38,761 nucleotides of DNA from Mycobacterium sp. E3251 (GTDB lineage: Bacteria > Actinomycetota > Actinomycetes > Mycobacteriales > Mycobacteriaceae): assembly GCF_001666835.1 (NCBI RefSeq), contig NZ_LZJF01000036.1, forward strand, positions 1-38,761. The letters are read 5' to 3'. The notes under the pieces were generated by a model, which saw only the letters and a program-made list of their open reading frames with translations, had not been told where the DNA came from and searched no databases. A program made the translations under genes and the position numbers. This document shows positions 16,466 through 26,224 of the stretch, piece by piece. Positions within the stretch are counted from its first letter, which is position 1, and each line of letters begins with the position of its first letter.

Positions 16466-18181
16466 ATGGCCACCACACCCGATGCGACCGGAACCGCCGA
16501 CATCAAACCGCGCAGTCGTGACGTAACCGACGGCCTGGAGAAGGCCGCCGCGCGCGGCATGTTGCGGGCGGTCGGCATGGGTGACGAGGACTTCGCCAAG
16601 CCGCAGATCGGGGTGGCGTCGTCATGGAACGAGATCACCCCGTGCAACCTCTCGCTGGACCGGCTCGCCAAGGCGGTCAAGGAAGGGGTGTTCGCGGCCG
16701 GCGGCTACCCGCTCGAGTTCGGGACGATCTCGGTTTCCGACGGCATCTCGATGGGCCACGAGGGGATGCACTTCTCGCTGGTGTCGCGCGAGGTGATCGC
16801 GGACAGCGTCGAGACCGTGATGCAGGCCGAGCGCCTCGACGGGTCGGTGCTGCTGGCCGGGTGCGACAAGTCGCTGCCCGGGATGCTGATGGCCGCCGCC
16901 CGGCTGGATCTGGCGGCGGTGTTCCTGTATGCGGGCTCGATCCTGCCCGGGCGAGCCAAGCTGTCCGACGGCACGGAACGCGAGGTCACCATCATCGACG
17001 CGTTCGAGGCCGTGGGCGCGTGCGCCCGCGGATTGATGTCCCGTGAGGACGTCGACGCCATCGAGCGCGCGATCTGTCCCAGCGAGGGTGCGTGCGGCGG
17101 CATGTACACCGCCAACACGATGGCCAGCGCCGCGGAGGCCCTCGGCATGTCGCTGCCCGGCAGCGCGGCCCCGCCGGCCACCGATTACCGCCGCGACGGG
17201 TTCGCCCGCCGCAGCGGCCAGGCCGTCGTGGAGTTGCTGCGCCGCGGCATCACCGCCCGCGACATCCTCACCAAGGAGGCGTTCGAGAACGCCATCGCGG
17301 TGGTGATGGCGTTCGGTGGGTCGACCAACGCCGTGCTGCACCTGCTGGCGATCGCACACGAGGCCGACGTCGAGTTGTCGCTCGACGACTTCAGCCGGAT
17401 CGGTTCGAAGGTTCCGCACCTGGCCGACGTCAAACCGTTCGGCCGCCACGTCATGTCGCACGTCGACCAGATCGGCGGCGTTCCGGTGGCGATGAAGGCG
17501 CTGCTGGATGCGGGCCTGCTGCACGGCGATTGCCTGACCGTGACGGGCCGGACCGTTGCGGAGAACCTGGCCGCAATCGACCCGCCCGACCCGGACGGCA
17601 AGGTATTGCGGGCCCTGGACAATCCCATCCACCCGACCGGTGGCATCACGATCCTGCGTGGGTCGCTGGCGCCCGAGGGCGCGGTGGTCAAGTCCGCCGG
17701 CTTCGACTCCGACGTCTTCGAAGGCACGGCAAGGGTTTTCGACGGTGAGCGCGCCGCGCTGGACGCTCTGGAGGACGGCACGATCACCAAGGGCGATGCC
17801 GTGGTGATCCGCTACGAGGGCCCCAAGGGCGGACCCGGAATGCGGGAAATGCTCGCGATCACCGGCGCGATCAAGGGTGCCGGCCTGGGCAAGGACGTGC
17901 TGCTGCTGACCGACGGCCGCTTCTCCGGCGGGACGACCGGCCTGTGCGTCGGCCACATCGCACCCGAGGCGGTCGACGCCGGGCCGATCGCCTTCCTGCG
18001 CGACGGCGACCCCATCCGCCTGGACGTTGCGAACCGGGTCCTCGACGTCCTGGTCGATCCGGCCGAATTCGATTCCCGGCGAAAGGGTTTCGCTCCTCCC
18101 CCGCCGCGGTACCAGACCGGCGTACTGGCGAAGTACGTCAAGCTGGTGAGCTCGGCGGCGAACGGCGCGGTCTGCGGTTAG
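16466..18181 (+). CDS. ilvD: Dihydroxy-acid dehydratase
   Basis: The 571-residue enzyme dehydrates 2,3-dihydroxy-3-methylbutanoate (and the isoleucine analogue) to the 2-oxoacid, the penultimate step in valine/isoleucine synthesis. The IlvD/Edd signatures are clear: GCDKSLPG with C133, [12 protein letters not shown] with C210, and TPCNLSLD with C60; these three Cys are the iron-sulfur ligands of the family. [16 protein letters not shown] near residue 480 is the C-terminal family motif. The ATG at 16466 gives an N-terminus in line with the recalled 575-residue homologue; an upstream in-frame start would add 11 residues. The gene is divergent from ricR and shares its operator-bearing spacer. 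It is followed, convergently, by the SPW-repeat gene, 34 bp away with no terminator visible. Confidence 0.96.
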   Translation: MATTPDATGTADIKPRSRDVTDGLEKAAARGMLRAVGMGDEDFAKPQIGVASSWNEITPCNLSLDRLAKAVKEGVFAAGGYPLEFGTISVSDGISMGHEGMHFSLVSREVIADSVETVMQAERLDGSVLLAGCDKSLPGMLMAAARLDLAAVFLYAGSILPGRAKLSDGTEREVTIIDAFEAVGACARGLMSREDVDAIERAICPSEGACGGMYTANTMASAAEALGMSLPGSAAPPATDYRRDGFARRSGQAVVELLRRGITARDILTKEAFENAIAVVMAFGGSTNAVLHLLAIAHEADVELSLDDFSRIGSKVPHLADVKPFGRHVMSHVDQIGGVPVAMKALLDAGLLHGDCLTVTGRTVAENLAAIDPPDPDGKVLRALDNPIHPTGGITILRGSLAPEGAVVKSAGFDSDVFEGTARVFDGERAALDALEDGTITKGDAVVIRYEGPKGGPGMREMLAITGAIKGAGLGKDVLLLTDGRFSGGTTGLCVGHIAPEAVDAGPIAFLRDGDPIRLDVANRVLDVLVDPAEFDSRRKGFAPPPPRYQTGVLAKYVKLVSSAANGAVCG

Positions 18182-18215
18182 CTCCGATCGCCGCTTCGCT
18201 CAACGGGTTTGGAAA

Positions 18216-18656
18216 CTATGCGTGGGTGGCCGCCGCGCGTGTGCGCCTGCCGAAGTAGGTCGCGTTGAGACCCAACAGCGTCAACAACGCACCGGCGACG
18301 ATGTTCGACCACATCATGCCCGCGGTCAGCGCCACACCCGGCAGAATCCACAGCGAGACGATGACCCACACACCGAGCACCGGCATCGTCCAGGTCATGC
18401 CGTGTGCGCGGTCGAGCGCCGTGGCGAACCCGTACGCCAAGAACGCCGCGGCGATTCCGGCAACCAGGTTGGACGTGGCGAGCGATCCCGTCGCGCTGAA
18501 ACCCACCATCCACGGTGACGCGGCCACATACAGGCCGGTCAGCAACGCCAGCCCAAAGGTGACGTGCGCACTCATCGACTCGGCGACGCGGTCATAGCTC
18601 GCGCGCAAAGCCAACAAATCCGGGTGGTGATCGATTGATGAATGGACTGTACTCAT
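18216..18656 (-). CDS. SPW-repeat membrane protein (Rv0188 homologue)
   Basis: The 146-residue protein has four hydrophobic segments at about residues 33-55, 58-79, 87-107 and 113-133. It carries two copies of the SPW-type motif: SPWMVGFS near residue 47 and the related LWILPGVA near residue 102. The family is of unknown function. The N-terminus MSTVHSSIDHHPDLL is soluble and cytoplasmic. The start ATG has AAAGG 7 nt upstream and a recognisable promoter at 18671-18698. Confidence 0.85.
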   Translation of the reverse strand: MSTVHSSIDHHPDLLALRASYDRVAESMSAHVTFGLALLTGLYVAASPWMVGFSATGSLATSNLVAGIAAAFLAYGFATALDRAHGMTWTMPVLGVWVIVSLWILPGVALTAGMMWSNIVAGALLTLLGLNATYFGRRTRAAATHA

Positions 18657-18670
18657 TTTGTGACCTTTCT

Positions 18671-18698
18671 GTTATGCAGCAAGCCCGTTGTGTAGCAA
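18671..18698 (-). promoter_or_regulatory. Probable SigA-type promoter of the SPW-repeat gene
   Basis: On the minus strand TTGCTA (18693-18698), 16 nt, CATAAC (18671-18676). Two AGCAAGC direct repeats on the plus strand (18678-18684, 18694-18700), 16 bp apart, overlap it and could be a regulator site. Confidence 0.4.
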
Positions 18699-18818
18699 GC
18701 ACTGTGGGCCGTCTGCACCCATCCATCTGCCGTCAAGATTACGCTCGATCGCGCCGCGCCAGCAACGAAATCGAGCCCGCCAGAGGACGGATTGGCCTGG
18801 CGCGTAGCGTCGTAAGAC

Positions 18819-19802
18819 GTGGACATCGCGGACCGGCTGCGCCTGGATGTTCCGGTCGCGCAGGCGGGTATGGGCGGCGGCCTGGCGGGCGGGGCGCTGG
18901 CGGGTGCGGTCGCCCAGGCGGGTGGCCTCGGCACCCTGGGCCTGGCCACGCCGCGCCAACTGCGGGCGGCCATCGATCAGGTTCGGGAGCGGGCGCCGGG
19001 CCGGGCTATCGCAGTGAACCTGTTGATGCCGTTCGTGCACCGCTCGCACGTCGCGGTCTGTGTCGACGCCGGCGTCGACGTCGTCGTGCTGGCGTTCGGT
19101 GAGAAGCGGGGACTCGTCGCGCACCTTCGCGATGCCGGCATCTTCGTCTTCGTGATGGTCGGTACCGCGGCACAAGCCGGCGCCGCCATCGGTTGGGGCG
19201 CCGACGGTTTGATCGCGCAGGGCCGCGAGGCCGGTGGCCACCTCGTCGGCACCATGCCGGCACTGCGGTTCCTGCCGCAGGCGCTGGCGGCGGCCGGCGG
19301 CCGCCCGGTCTTTCTCGCCGGCGGTATCGCCACCGGCGCCGACACCCGGGCCGCCCTGGCGGCGGGCGCCAGCGGCGTCGTCGCCGGGACGCGATTCCTG
19401 ATGACGCACGAAGCCAACGCCAACCGGGAGTATCAGCGGCGAGTAGCCCAGGCGGACAAGACGATCGAGACCAACCTCTTCGGACTGAGCTGGCCGCTGC
19501 GGCATCGCGTCGTGCCCAACGCCGCGACGCGGCGCTGGTGCCGCGACGACGGCTGGGCAAAGGCTTTGCCGGCGTCCGTCAACGCGGCCAGCCGCTCGAT
19601 GGCCGCGCTGGGCTACTTCGACGCCGGCGCATTGATGCGCCTGCAGTCGGTGGGCCGCCCGCTGTTCACCCCGCTGGCACCGCTCGCCACGATGCCCGAT
19701 GCGTGGGTGGACCGCGCGGCGCTGTACGCCGGTGAAACAGCGCTGCGCATCGGCGAACTCACCTCCGCCGCCCAGGCGGTCGCCGACCTCGGCCCACGCT
19801 GA
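18819..19802 (+). CDS. Nitronate monooxygenase / 2-nitropropane dioxygenase-like FMN protein
   Basis: The 327-residue TIM-barrel protein of the NPD/enoyl-reductase-II group begins with the typical PVAQAGMGGGLAGGALAGAVA substrate and FMN loop near residue 11. The segments GLIAQGREAGGH near 128 and FLAGGIATGADTRAALAAGASGVVAGTRF near 165-195 form the phosphate-binding part of the FMN site, including the conserved His in EAGGH. Members oxidise alkyl nitronates, though many are of unknown substrate. The GTG start at 18819 lies 8 nt after a TAGCGT hexamer and has no Shine-Dalgarno, so it may be leaderless. I do not recall a gene at this place in H37Rv, where Rv0188 is next to Rv0187, so this looks like a lineage-specific insertion or a loss in M. 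tuberculosis. Confidence 0.85.
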   Translation: MDIADRLRLDVPVAQAGMGGGLAGGALAGAVAQAGGLGTLGLATPRQLRAAIDQVRERAPGRAIAVNLLMPFVHRSHVAVCVDAGVDVVVLAFGEKRGLVAHLRDAGIFVFVMVGTAAQAGAAIGWGADGLIAQGREAGGHLVGTMPALRFLPQALAAAGGRPVFLAGGIATGADTRAALAAGASGVVAGTRFLMTHEANANREYQRRVAQADKTIETNLFGLSWPLRHRVVPNAATRRWCRDDGWAKALPASVNAASRSMAALGYFDAGALMRLQSVGRPLFTPLAPLATMPDAWVDRAALYAGETALRIGELTSAAQAVADLGPR

Positions 19803-19808
19803 TCGGCG

Positions 19809-20465
19809 CTAGCGCACCAGCGCAAGCGCGAAGCCATCCCAGCGCTTGGCCCCCACCGTCTGGATCACCGCCGTGTCCAGTCGCGGGTGCTCACCCATCA
19901 GCTCCAGCGTCTCGCGCACCGCCCGCGCCTGGGCGTTATCTTGCGGGTCCAAAACCTGCCCCTCTCGAATGACGTTGTCTGCCACGATGACTGCGCCGGG
20001 ACGGGCCAGCCGGACCGCCCACTGCAGGTACGCGACATAGTTCTCCTTGTCGGCGTCGATGAACACCAGGTCGAACGGGCCGCCGTTCAATGTCGGCAGC
20101 GTGTCCAGTGCGGCGCCCACTAGCACCTCCACCCGGTCGGCGAGACCCGCCCGCTCCAAGTTGGCCCGCGCGACCTCGGCGTGCTTGGGTTCGTATTCGA
20201 GCGTCACCACCCGGCCCTGCGGGCCGGCACCGCGGGCCAGCCAGATCGTGCTGAAGCCGCCCAGCGTGCCGATCTCGAGGATGCGCCGCGCCTGGATGGT
20301 CCCGGCCAACAGGCTCAGAAACTTGCCCTGCTGGGCCGACACGGCGATCTGCGGTAACCCCGCGGCGTCGCTGGCTTCCAGTGCCGCGCGCAGGGCCGGG
20401 TCGTCGCCAACCACGGTGTTGTCCAGAAAAGCGTCCACGTCTTGGGGGGTCGGTTTCTGCGTCAT
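19809..20465 (-). CDS. SAM-dependent O-methyltransferase, family 3 (Rv0187 homologue)
   Basis: The 218-residue protein resembles catechol/caffeoyl-CoA O-methyltransferases. SAM motif I is LEIGTLGGFS at residues 63-72; the metal-binding Asp lies in VFIDADKENY near residue 135, followed by VIVADNVIREG. The acceptor is unknown; M. tuberculosis Rv0187 is reported as a divalent-metal-dependent O-methyltransferase. The start ATG at 20463-20465 gives the recalled length (about 220). An upstream in-frame start at 20537 would add 24 residues across the mymT promoter and is rejected. A TAGCGT hexamer 7 nt upstream suggests a leaderless mRNA. It is divergent from mymT. Confidence 0.9.
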   Translation of the reverse strand: MTQKPTPQDVDAFLDNTVVGDDPALRAALEASDAAGLPQIAVSAQQGKFLSLLAGTIQARRILEIGTLGGFSTIWLARGAGPQGRVVTLEYEPKHAEVARANLERAGLADRVEVLVGAALDTLPTLNGGPFDLVFIDADKENYVAYLQWAVRLARPGAVIVADNVIREGQVLDPQDNAQARAVRETLELMGEHPRLDTAVIQTVGAKRWDGFALALVR

Positions 20466-20472
20466 GTGGTCA

Positions 20473-20478
20473 ACGCTA
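20473..20478 (-). promoter_or_regulatory. Likely -10 element, leaderless O-methyltransferase mRNA
   Basis: TAGCGT on the minus strand, 7 nt before the ATG. Confidence 0.4.
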
Positions 20479-20536
20479 GCCGCGCGAGGCCGCCCCGGCA
20501 GTGACGGTCCGATCGGTATCGGACGGGTCACGACCA

Positions 20537-20566
20537 TTTACCGGATACCCATGGGGGGTATATAGT
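20537..20566 (+). promoter_or_regulatory. mymT promoter with embedded RicR operator
   Basis: A -35-like TTTACC (20537-20542) and a good -10 TATAGT (20561-20566) are 18 nt apart. The operator ATACCC-5 nt-GGGTAT (20545-20561) fills the spacer, so bound RicR would exclude RNA polymerase. Half-sites and spacing match the ricR operator exactly. Confidence 0.85.
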
Positions 20567-20622
20567 GGCGTTGTGGTCGATCACAGCCGTAAGAGTCCAC
20601 GACAGAGAAATGGGTGAGTGAA

Positions 20623-20769
20623 ATGGCAAATTACGAAGCAGGCACCGAACTGACCTGCGGCCACGAGGGCTGCGGGTGTCGCGTTCGTATCGAGGTCCCC
20701 TGCCACTGCGCCGGTTCGGGTGAGCCGTACCGCTGCACCTGCGGCGACGAGCTGACCCCCGTCAAGTAG
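20623..20769 (+). CDS. mymT: MymT, copper metallothionein
   Basis: The 48-residue protein has seven cysteines (positions 12, 17, 19, 27, 29, 38, 40) in C-x4-C-x-C, C-x-C and C-x-C groups plus His14 and His28, a Cu(I)-cluster-binding layout. It reads [19 protein letters not shown] at the start, matching M. tuberculosis MymT (Rv0186A), which binds several Cu(I) ions and protects against copper. An in-frame GTG at 20614 would give a 51-residue form ([10 protein letters not shown]); M. tuberculosis MymT also has five extra N-terminal residues, so the start is open. A four-codon open frame (ATG GGT GAG TGA, 20610-20621) ends one base before the ATG. The RicR-controlled promoter lies about 57 nt upstream. 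Small genes like this are easily missed by automatic callers. Confidence 0.93.
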   Translation: MANYEAGTELTCGHEGCGCRVRIEVPCHCAGSGEPYRCTCGDELTPVK

Positions 20770-20785
20770 CCCGCTGAGGCGCGCG

Positions 20786-20865
20786 TCGAGTGTGCGTCCA
20801 GGGCGGCGCCACGCCGGGGGGGAACAACCCTGAGCGCACGGTCAAAGCCGTGAACGCACACTCGA
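20786..20865. repeat. Composite inverted/direct repeat between mymT and bglS
   Basis: The outer 12-bp arms TCGAGTGTGCGT (20786-20797) and their exact complement (20854-20865) flank a 56-nt interior. A 14-base unit of pattern GTGCG-YYCA-SGG occurs three times: once on plus (20790-20803) and twice on minus (20828-20841, 20848-20861). A small hairpin ACGG-6 nt-CCGT lies at 20838-20851. It sits between two convergent 3' ends, so a bidirectional terminator is possible, but the repeated unit suggests a dispersed intergenic element. Confidence 0.65.
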
Positions 20866-20884
20866 TGCGGCCAGCGGCCGCGGA

Positions 20885-23014
20885 TCAGCGTCCGAACGTA
20901 CGACCGGCGAGCTCTACCGTCGCCGCCAGCCGCGGCGCGACCGCCGACGCGCTGACCGCGACCAGATAACCGCCCGCCGTGATGCGCCAGCTTCCCGCAT
21001 TACCGTCGTAGCGGGCGAGCAGGCGTGGATCCGCCTCGATGGTGACGCGGCGCGTGGCGCCCGGTTCCAGCTCGACTCGTTCGAATCCCAGCAGACGCAG
21101 GCATTTTCGGTCCGGAGCGGCGGTCAGGTACAGCTGCGGGACGTCGGCGCCGGCGTGGCTGCCGATGTTGACGACGCTGAAGCTGGCGGTCACCGTGTCC
21201 CCGCCGGTGACCGTCAGATCACGATACTCGAAGTCGGTGTAGGACAGGCCATGACCGAAGGCGAACATCGGGGTCTCGCCGGTGGTGGCGAACCAGCGGT
21301 AGCCGACATCGGATCCCTCGACGTAGTCGATCGTGCTCGGCACGCCCCACGGGGCGCCGCGTCCCGGCAGCTCCGGGCGCGGCGTCTGGCCCAGGTCAAC
21401 CGGAAAGGTGATCGGCAGCCTTCCTGATGGATTGGCCTGGCCGGCAAGTACTTCCGCGATGGCCCTGCCGCCGGACTGCCCCGGATACCAGGCCTGCAGG
21501 ATGGCCCGGACCGAATCTCGCCAGGGCATGCTCGCCGGGTTGCCGGTTTCGAGCACCACGACGGTGTTGGGGTTGGCGTCCGCCACGGCGGAGATCAGCG
21601 CGTCCTGTCCCCAGGGCAGCGACAGGTCGGCGGTGTCGAATCCCTCCCCTTCGGCGCGGATCGCGAACACGATGGCGATGTCGGCACGTCGTGCCGCGAA
21701 CACGGCCTCGGCGGGACTCACGCCGGGATCGAATTCGATTTGGGCGCTGGGGAATTGCTTTCGCAGCTCGTCCAGGGGGCTGGACGGCAGCAGGTGCAGC
21801 TTGCGCAGCCCGGCCTCCAGCCCCGAGCCGCCGATCGGGATGACGGCCGCGTAGCCGCCCGGCGGGACGACGGCGCTGGACCCGTAGCCGGCCGGCACCC
21901 CGACGTGCGCATATCCGCCGATGACGGCGATCCTCGCGGTCGACTCCGGCGCCAGGGGCAGCAGACCGCGGTTGGTCAACAGCACGATTCCCTGCCGGGC
22001 GATCCGCAACGCGATCTCGTTGTGCGCGGCCATGTCCGGCGCGGGCGCGGCTTCGGCCCGGTCGACGCCGACCGCGAACATCGACCGCAGGATCCGCCGG
22101 ACCATGTCCGAGAGACGTTCGTGGGTCAGCCTGCCGTCCGCATGAGCGGCCCGCAGCGGCTCACCGAATGTCTCCGACTGCCACCGCAGCGCGTCGATTT
22201 GCGACCCACACTCTTGGTCCAGCCCCGCCAGCGCGCACTCCCACGACGGCGTGGCCCCCCAGTCGGACATGACCCAGCCCCGGTATCCCCAGGCACCTTT
22301 GAGCACCGCGTTGATCAGGGCGTCGTTAGCGGCGGCGTACGTTCCGTTGACCTTGTTGTAGGCGGTCATCACCGCACCCGGCTGCGCTCGCTCGATGGCG
22401 ATCTCGAAGGCCAGCAGGTCGGATTCGCGATGCGCGTCGGGGTCGATGACCGCGTCCAAGAAGTGCCGATTGGTCTCGTTGCAGTTCAGCGAGAAGTGCT
22501 TGACCGTCGAGATCACACGTTGCCCCTGGATGCCGTTGATCGACTCCGCGGCGATAGTCGCGGTCAAAAGCGGGTCCTCGGAGAGGTATTCGAAGTTGCG
22601 CCCGTTGCGCGGGTCGCGCGCGAGGTTCATCGACCCCGCGAGCTGCACGTTGAACCCGCGACTGCGGGCCTCCCGGCCGATCACCTCACCCGCGGCGCGG
22701 GCCAGTGTCGGGTCGAAGCCGGCGGCCATCGCGAGCCCGGCGGGCAGCGCCGTGGCCGTGTCACCCGGGCGATAGCCCGGGTTGGTCACGCCCAGCCCGG
22801 CATCGCTCATCAGCAACGCCGGCACGCCCAGCCGCGGAACGCCCGGGACGTACGCGGCGCTCATCGGAACCTCCGGTGGGATGCGCTCATCGCGCACCGG
22901 CCACATTTCACCGGCACCCATCACGCCGACCAGCAGCGTGAATCGCTCGTCGTCGGTCATCCGGGCTTCGACCGCATGCGCCCGGGCGTCGGCGTCACCG
23001 CCGAACGAGCTCAC
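20885..23014 (-). CDS. bglS: Beta-glucosidase, glycoside hydrolase family 3 (Rv0186 homologue)
   Basis: The 709-residue protein has the full GH3 plan. The TIM-barrel domain carries the catalytic nucleophile D251 in VMSDWGA and the substrate motif VKHFSLN; the alpha/beta sandwich domain follows at about residues 340-560; a C-terminal fibronectin-III-like domain occupies about 610-700. No signal peptide is visible, so it is predicted cytoplasmic. It hydrolyses terminal beta-linked glucose or related sugars. The GTG start overlaps the upstream gene's TGA (GTGA), placing it third in an operon with the DUF2786 and zincin-like genes. The length is near the recalled 691 residues. Confidence 0.94.
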   Translation of the reverse strand: MSSFGGDADARAHAVEARMTDDERFTLLVGVMGAGEMWPVRDERIPPEVPMSAAYVPGVPRLGVPALLMSDAGLGVTNPGYRPGDTATALPAGLAMAAGFDPTLARAAGEVIGREARSRGFNVQLAGSMNLARDPRNGRNFEYLSEDPLLTATIAAESINGIQGQRVISTVKHFSLNCNETNRHFLDAVIDPDAHRESDLLAFEIAIERAQPGAVMTAYNKVNGTYAAANDALINAVLKGAWGYRGWVMSDWGATPSWECALAGLDQECGSQIDALRWQSETFGEPLRAAHADGRLTHERLSDMVRRILRSMFAVGVDRAEAAPAPDMAAHNEIALRIARQGIVLLTNRGLLPLAPESTARIAVIGGYAHVGVPAGYGSSAVVPPGGYAAVIPIGGSGLEAGLRKLHLLPSSPLDELRKQFPSAQIEFDPGVSPAEAVFAARRADIAIVFAIRAEGEGFDTADLSLPWGQDALISAVADANPNTVVVLETGNPASMPWRDSVRAILQAWYPGQSGGRAIAEVLAGQANPSGRLPITFPVDLGQTPRPELPGRGAPWGVPSTIDYVEGSDVGYRWFATTGETPMFAFGHGLSYTDFEYRDLTVTGGDTVTASFSVVNIGSHAGADVPQLYLTAAPDRKCLRLLGFERVELEPGATRRVTIEADPRLLARYDGNAGSWRITAGGYLVAVSASAVAPRLAATVELAGRTFGR

Positions 23015-23523
23015 CGCACACCCTCTTTCGCGTACACGACCCGAAGCACGTGCCCGAGCTCGGGCCCCATCACCAGCTCCGCCAGCTCACCGAACGTCGC
23101 GACGAACTCCGGGCCGTGTGGCGGCTCGGCCTGGCACAGGTGGTGCGCGACTTCGTGGAGCACCACCAGCTCGCGCAGCGCCCAGTCGGCGGTGTCGCGG
23201 TCGGGGACGGCGATAATGCCTGCGCCATCACGAAATTCGTAGTGGGCGGCGGTCGCGGCCCGGCGCGGGCGCACCCGCAATGGCGGGACGGCTGGCCACC
23301 GCCGGCACACCGCCGGCAAGGAAAGCACCTGGTCAACATAGCGCTGGACGGCGGAGACCGAGCCGAATCGCCCCTCCGGCGGCAGCGTGAGCTGCGCGCC
23401 GAAGAAGTCCACGGCGCGCGACCCGTGTTCGGCGGCGCGGTCGAACAGCGTCCGGACGAACTCCTCGGCGGCGTACACCCTGGCTCGCTGTGAGTCCCGC
23501 CTGGCGGACCGCTCCGGGCTCAC
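23011..23523 (-). CDS. Zincin-like putative metallohydrolase (TIGR04338 type, Rv0185 homologue)
   Basis: The 170-residue soluble protein has an HExxH site, H123-E-V-A-H127 (VVLHEVAHHLC), with H136 nearby as a possible third ligand. This matches the actinobacterial TIGR04338 group of putative metallohydrolases, for which no substrate is known. The N-terminal 60 residues are helical and Arg-rich; RVRPRRAATAAHYEF near residue 85 and IIAVPDRD near 104 are the conserved core. It is coupled on both sides: its GTG overlaps the DUF2786 stop and its TGA overlaps the bglS start. The constant pairing with a DUF2786 protein suggests a joint function. Confidence 0.85.
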   Translation of the reverse strand: MSPERSARRDSQRARVYAAEEFVRTLFDRAAEHGSRAVDFFGAQLTLPPEGRFGSVSAVQRYVDQVLSLPAVCRRWPAVPPLRVRPRRAATAAHYEFRDGAGIIAVPDRDTADWALRELVVLHEVAHHLCQAEPPHGPEFVATFGELAELVMGPELGHVLRVVYAKEGVR

Positions 23524-24269
23524 CGGCCCAGCGGGGCGCGCGCTCCGGGCAGTTCGGGGCTGTTGCCCAGCCGCGCCCGCCGACCGGCGCGGTCGCCGCC
23601 GCGCCGCGCCGCCGACGAATAGCCGGCCGTCGCCCGGCTCACCTGATAGGTACCGCGTGCCTTCGACGCGCTCCGATAATAGTCGTGTAGCTCGACGTCC
23701 TTGTCCCGCAACGCAATAGCGGTGCCCGGCGGGCGCCGACGGTCCTTGGTGGCCTCGCGCCGGGCCTCGTCGCGCGCCTCCGCCAGGCGCTGGCCCACCC
23801 GCGCGCCGAAGGCCAGCTGGAAGTTGAGCCGCGCGGTGATGGTCGGGGTGGGCCGGTGCGCGCCCGACGCGAGGTAGGCATCCGACGCCCGCACCATCTG
23901 GACGACCAGGCTGGCGTACAACGCGTGCGTAGCGTCGATGTCCTCGGCGAACCCGTAGGCGTAAACGAATGTCGAATTCGACGCCACATCACAGCGCACG
24001 TCATTGGCCAAGGCGATCAACACGAACAGCTGCACATACGTCCGCAGCCCCTTGGTGCCCGCGTTGCCGATGGTGATCGTACGCTGGGTCGGTGCCTGCG
24101 CCGGTGACCGGTTGGCGGCGTGCGACCGCGCCACCGCCAGGTCGATCGAGGCCGCCGTCGCCAACCGCTGCGCGGCGCTCATGAAGGCGTCCGCCTCGTG
24201 CGGATTGTCGGTGCCTTCGGCCTGACGCAACAGCGCGGCGATGCGGGCCAGCATTTTGTCGTCAGTCAT
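23520..24269 (-). CDS. DUF2786 domain protein (Rv0184 homologue)
   Basis: The 249-residue soluble protein has the DUF2786 signature at its N-terminus: MLARIAALLRQAEGTDNPHE then ADAFMSAAQRLAT (residues 6-38). The rest contains a helical core, and the C-terminal 70 residues are Arg/Gly-rich. Function unknown. The ATG at 24267-24269 is chosen because a TAGTTT hexamer lies 7 nt upstream (leaderless layout) and it gives the recalled length; a start 30 nt further upstream is possible. It is the first gene of the three-gene overlapping operon with the zincin-like gene and bglS. Confidence 0.83.
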   Translation of the reverse strand: MTDDKMLARIAALLRQAEGTDNPHEADAFMSAAQRLATAASIDLAVARSHAANRSPAQAPTQRTITIGNAGTKGLRTYVQLFVLIALANDVRCDVASNSTFVYAYGFAEDIDATHALYASLVVQMVRASDAYLASGAHRPTPTITARLNFQLAFGARVGQRLAEARDEARREATKDRRRPPGTAIALRDKDVELHDYYRSASKARGTYQVSRATAGYSSAARRGGDRAGRRARLGNSPELPGARAPLGR

Positions 24270-24276
24270 ACGCGCC

Positions 24277-24282
24277 AAACTA
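24277..24282 (-). promoter_or_regulatory. Likely -10 element, leaderless start of the DUF2786-bglS operon
   Basis: TAGTTT on the minus strand, 7 nt before the chosen ATG. Confidence 0.4.
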
Positions 24283-24306
24283 CGTGAGCGATCCGACACC
24301 CTCGGC

Positions 24307-26220
<1,914 letters not shown>

Positions 26221-26224
<4 letters not shown>

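Noticed and set aside
16622..17956. 444-codon minus-strand frame over ilvD
   Set aside because: Antisense shadow of a well-conserved enzyme; no motif.
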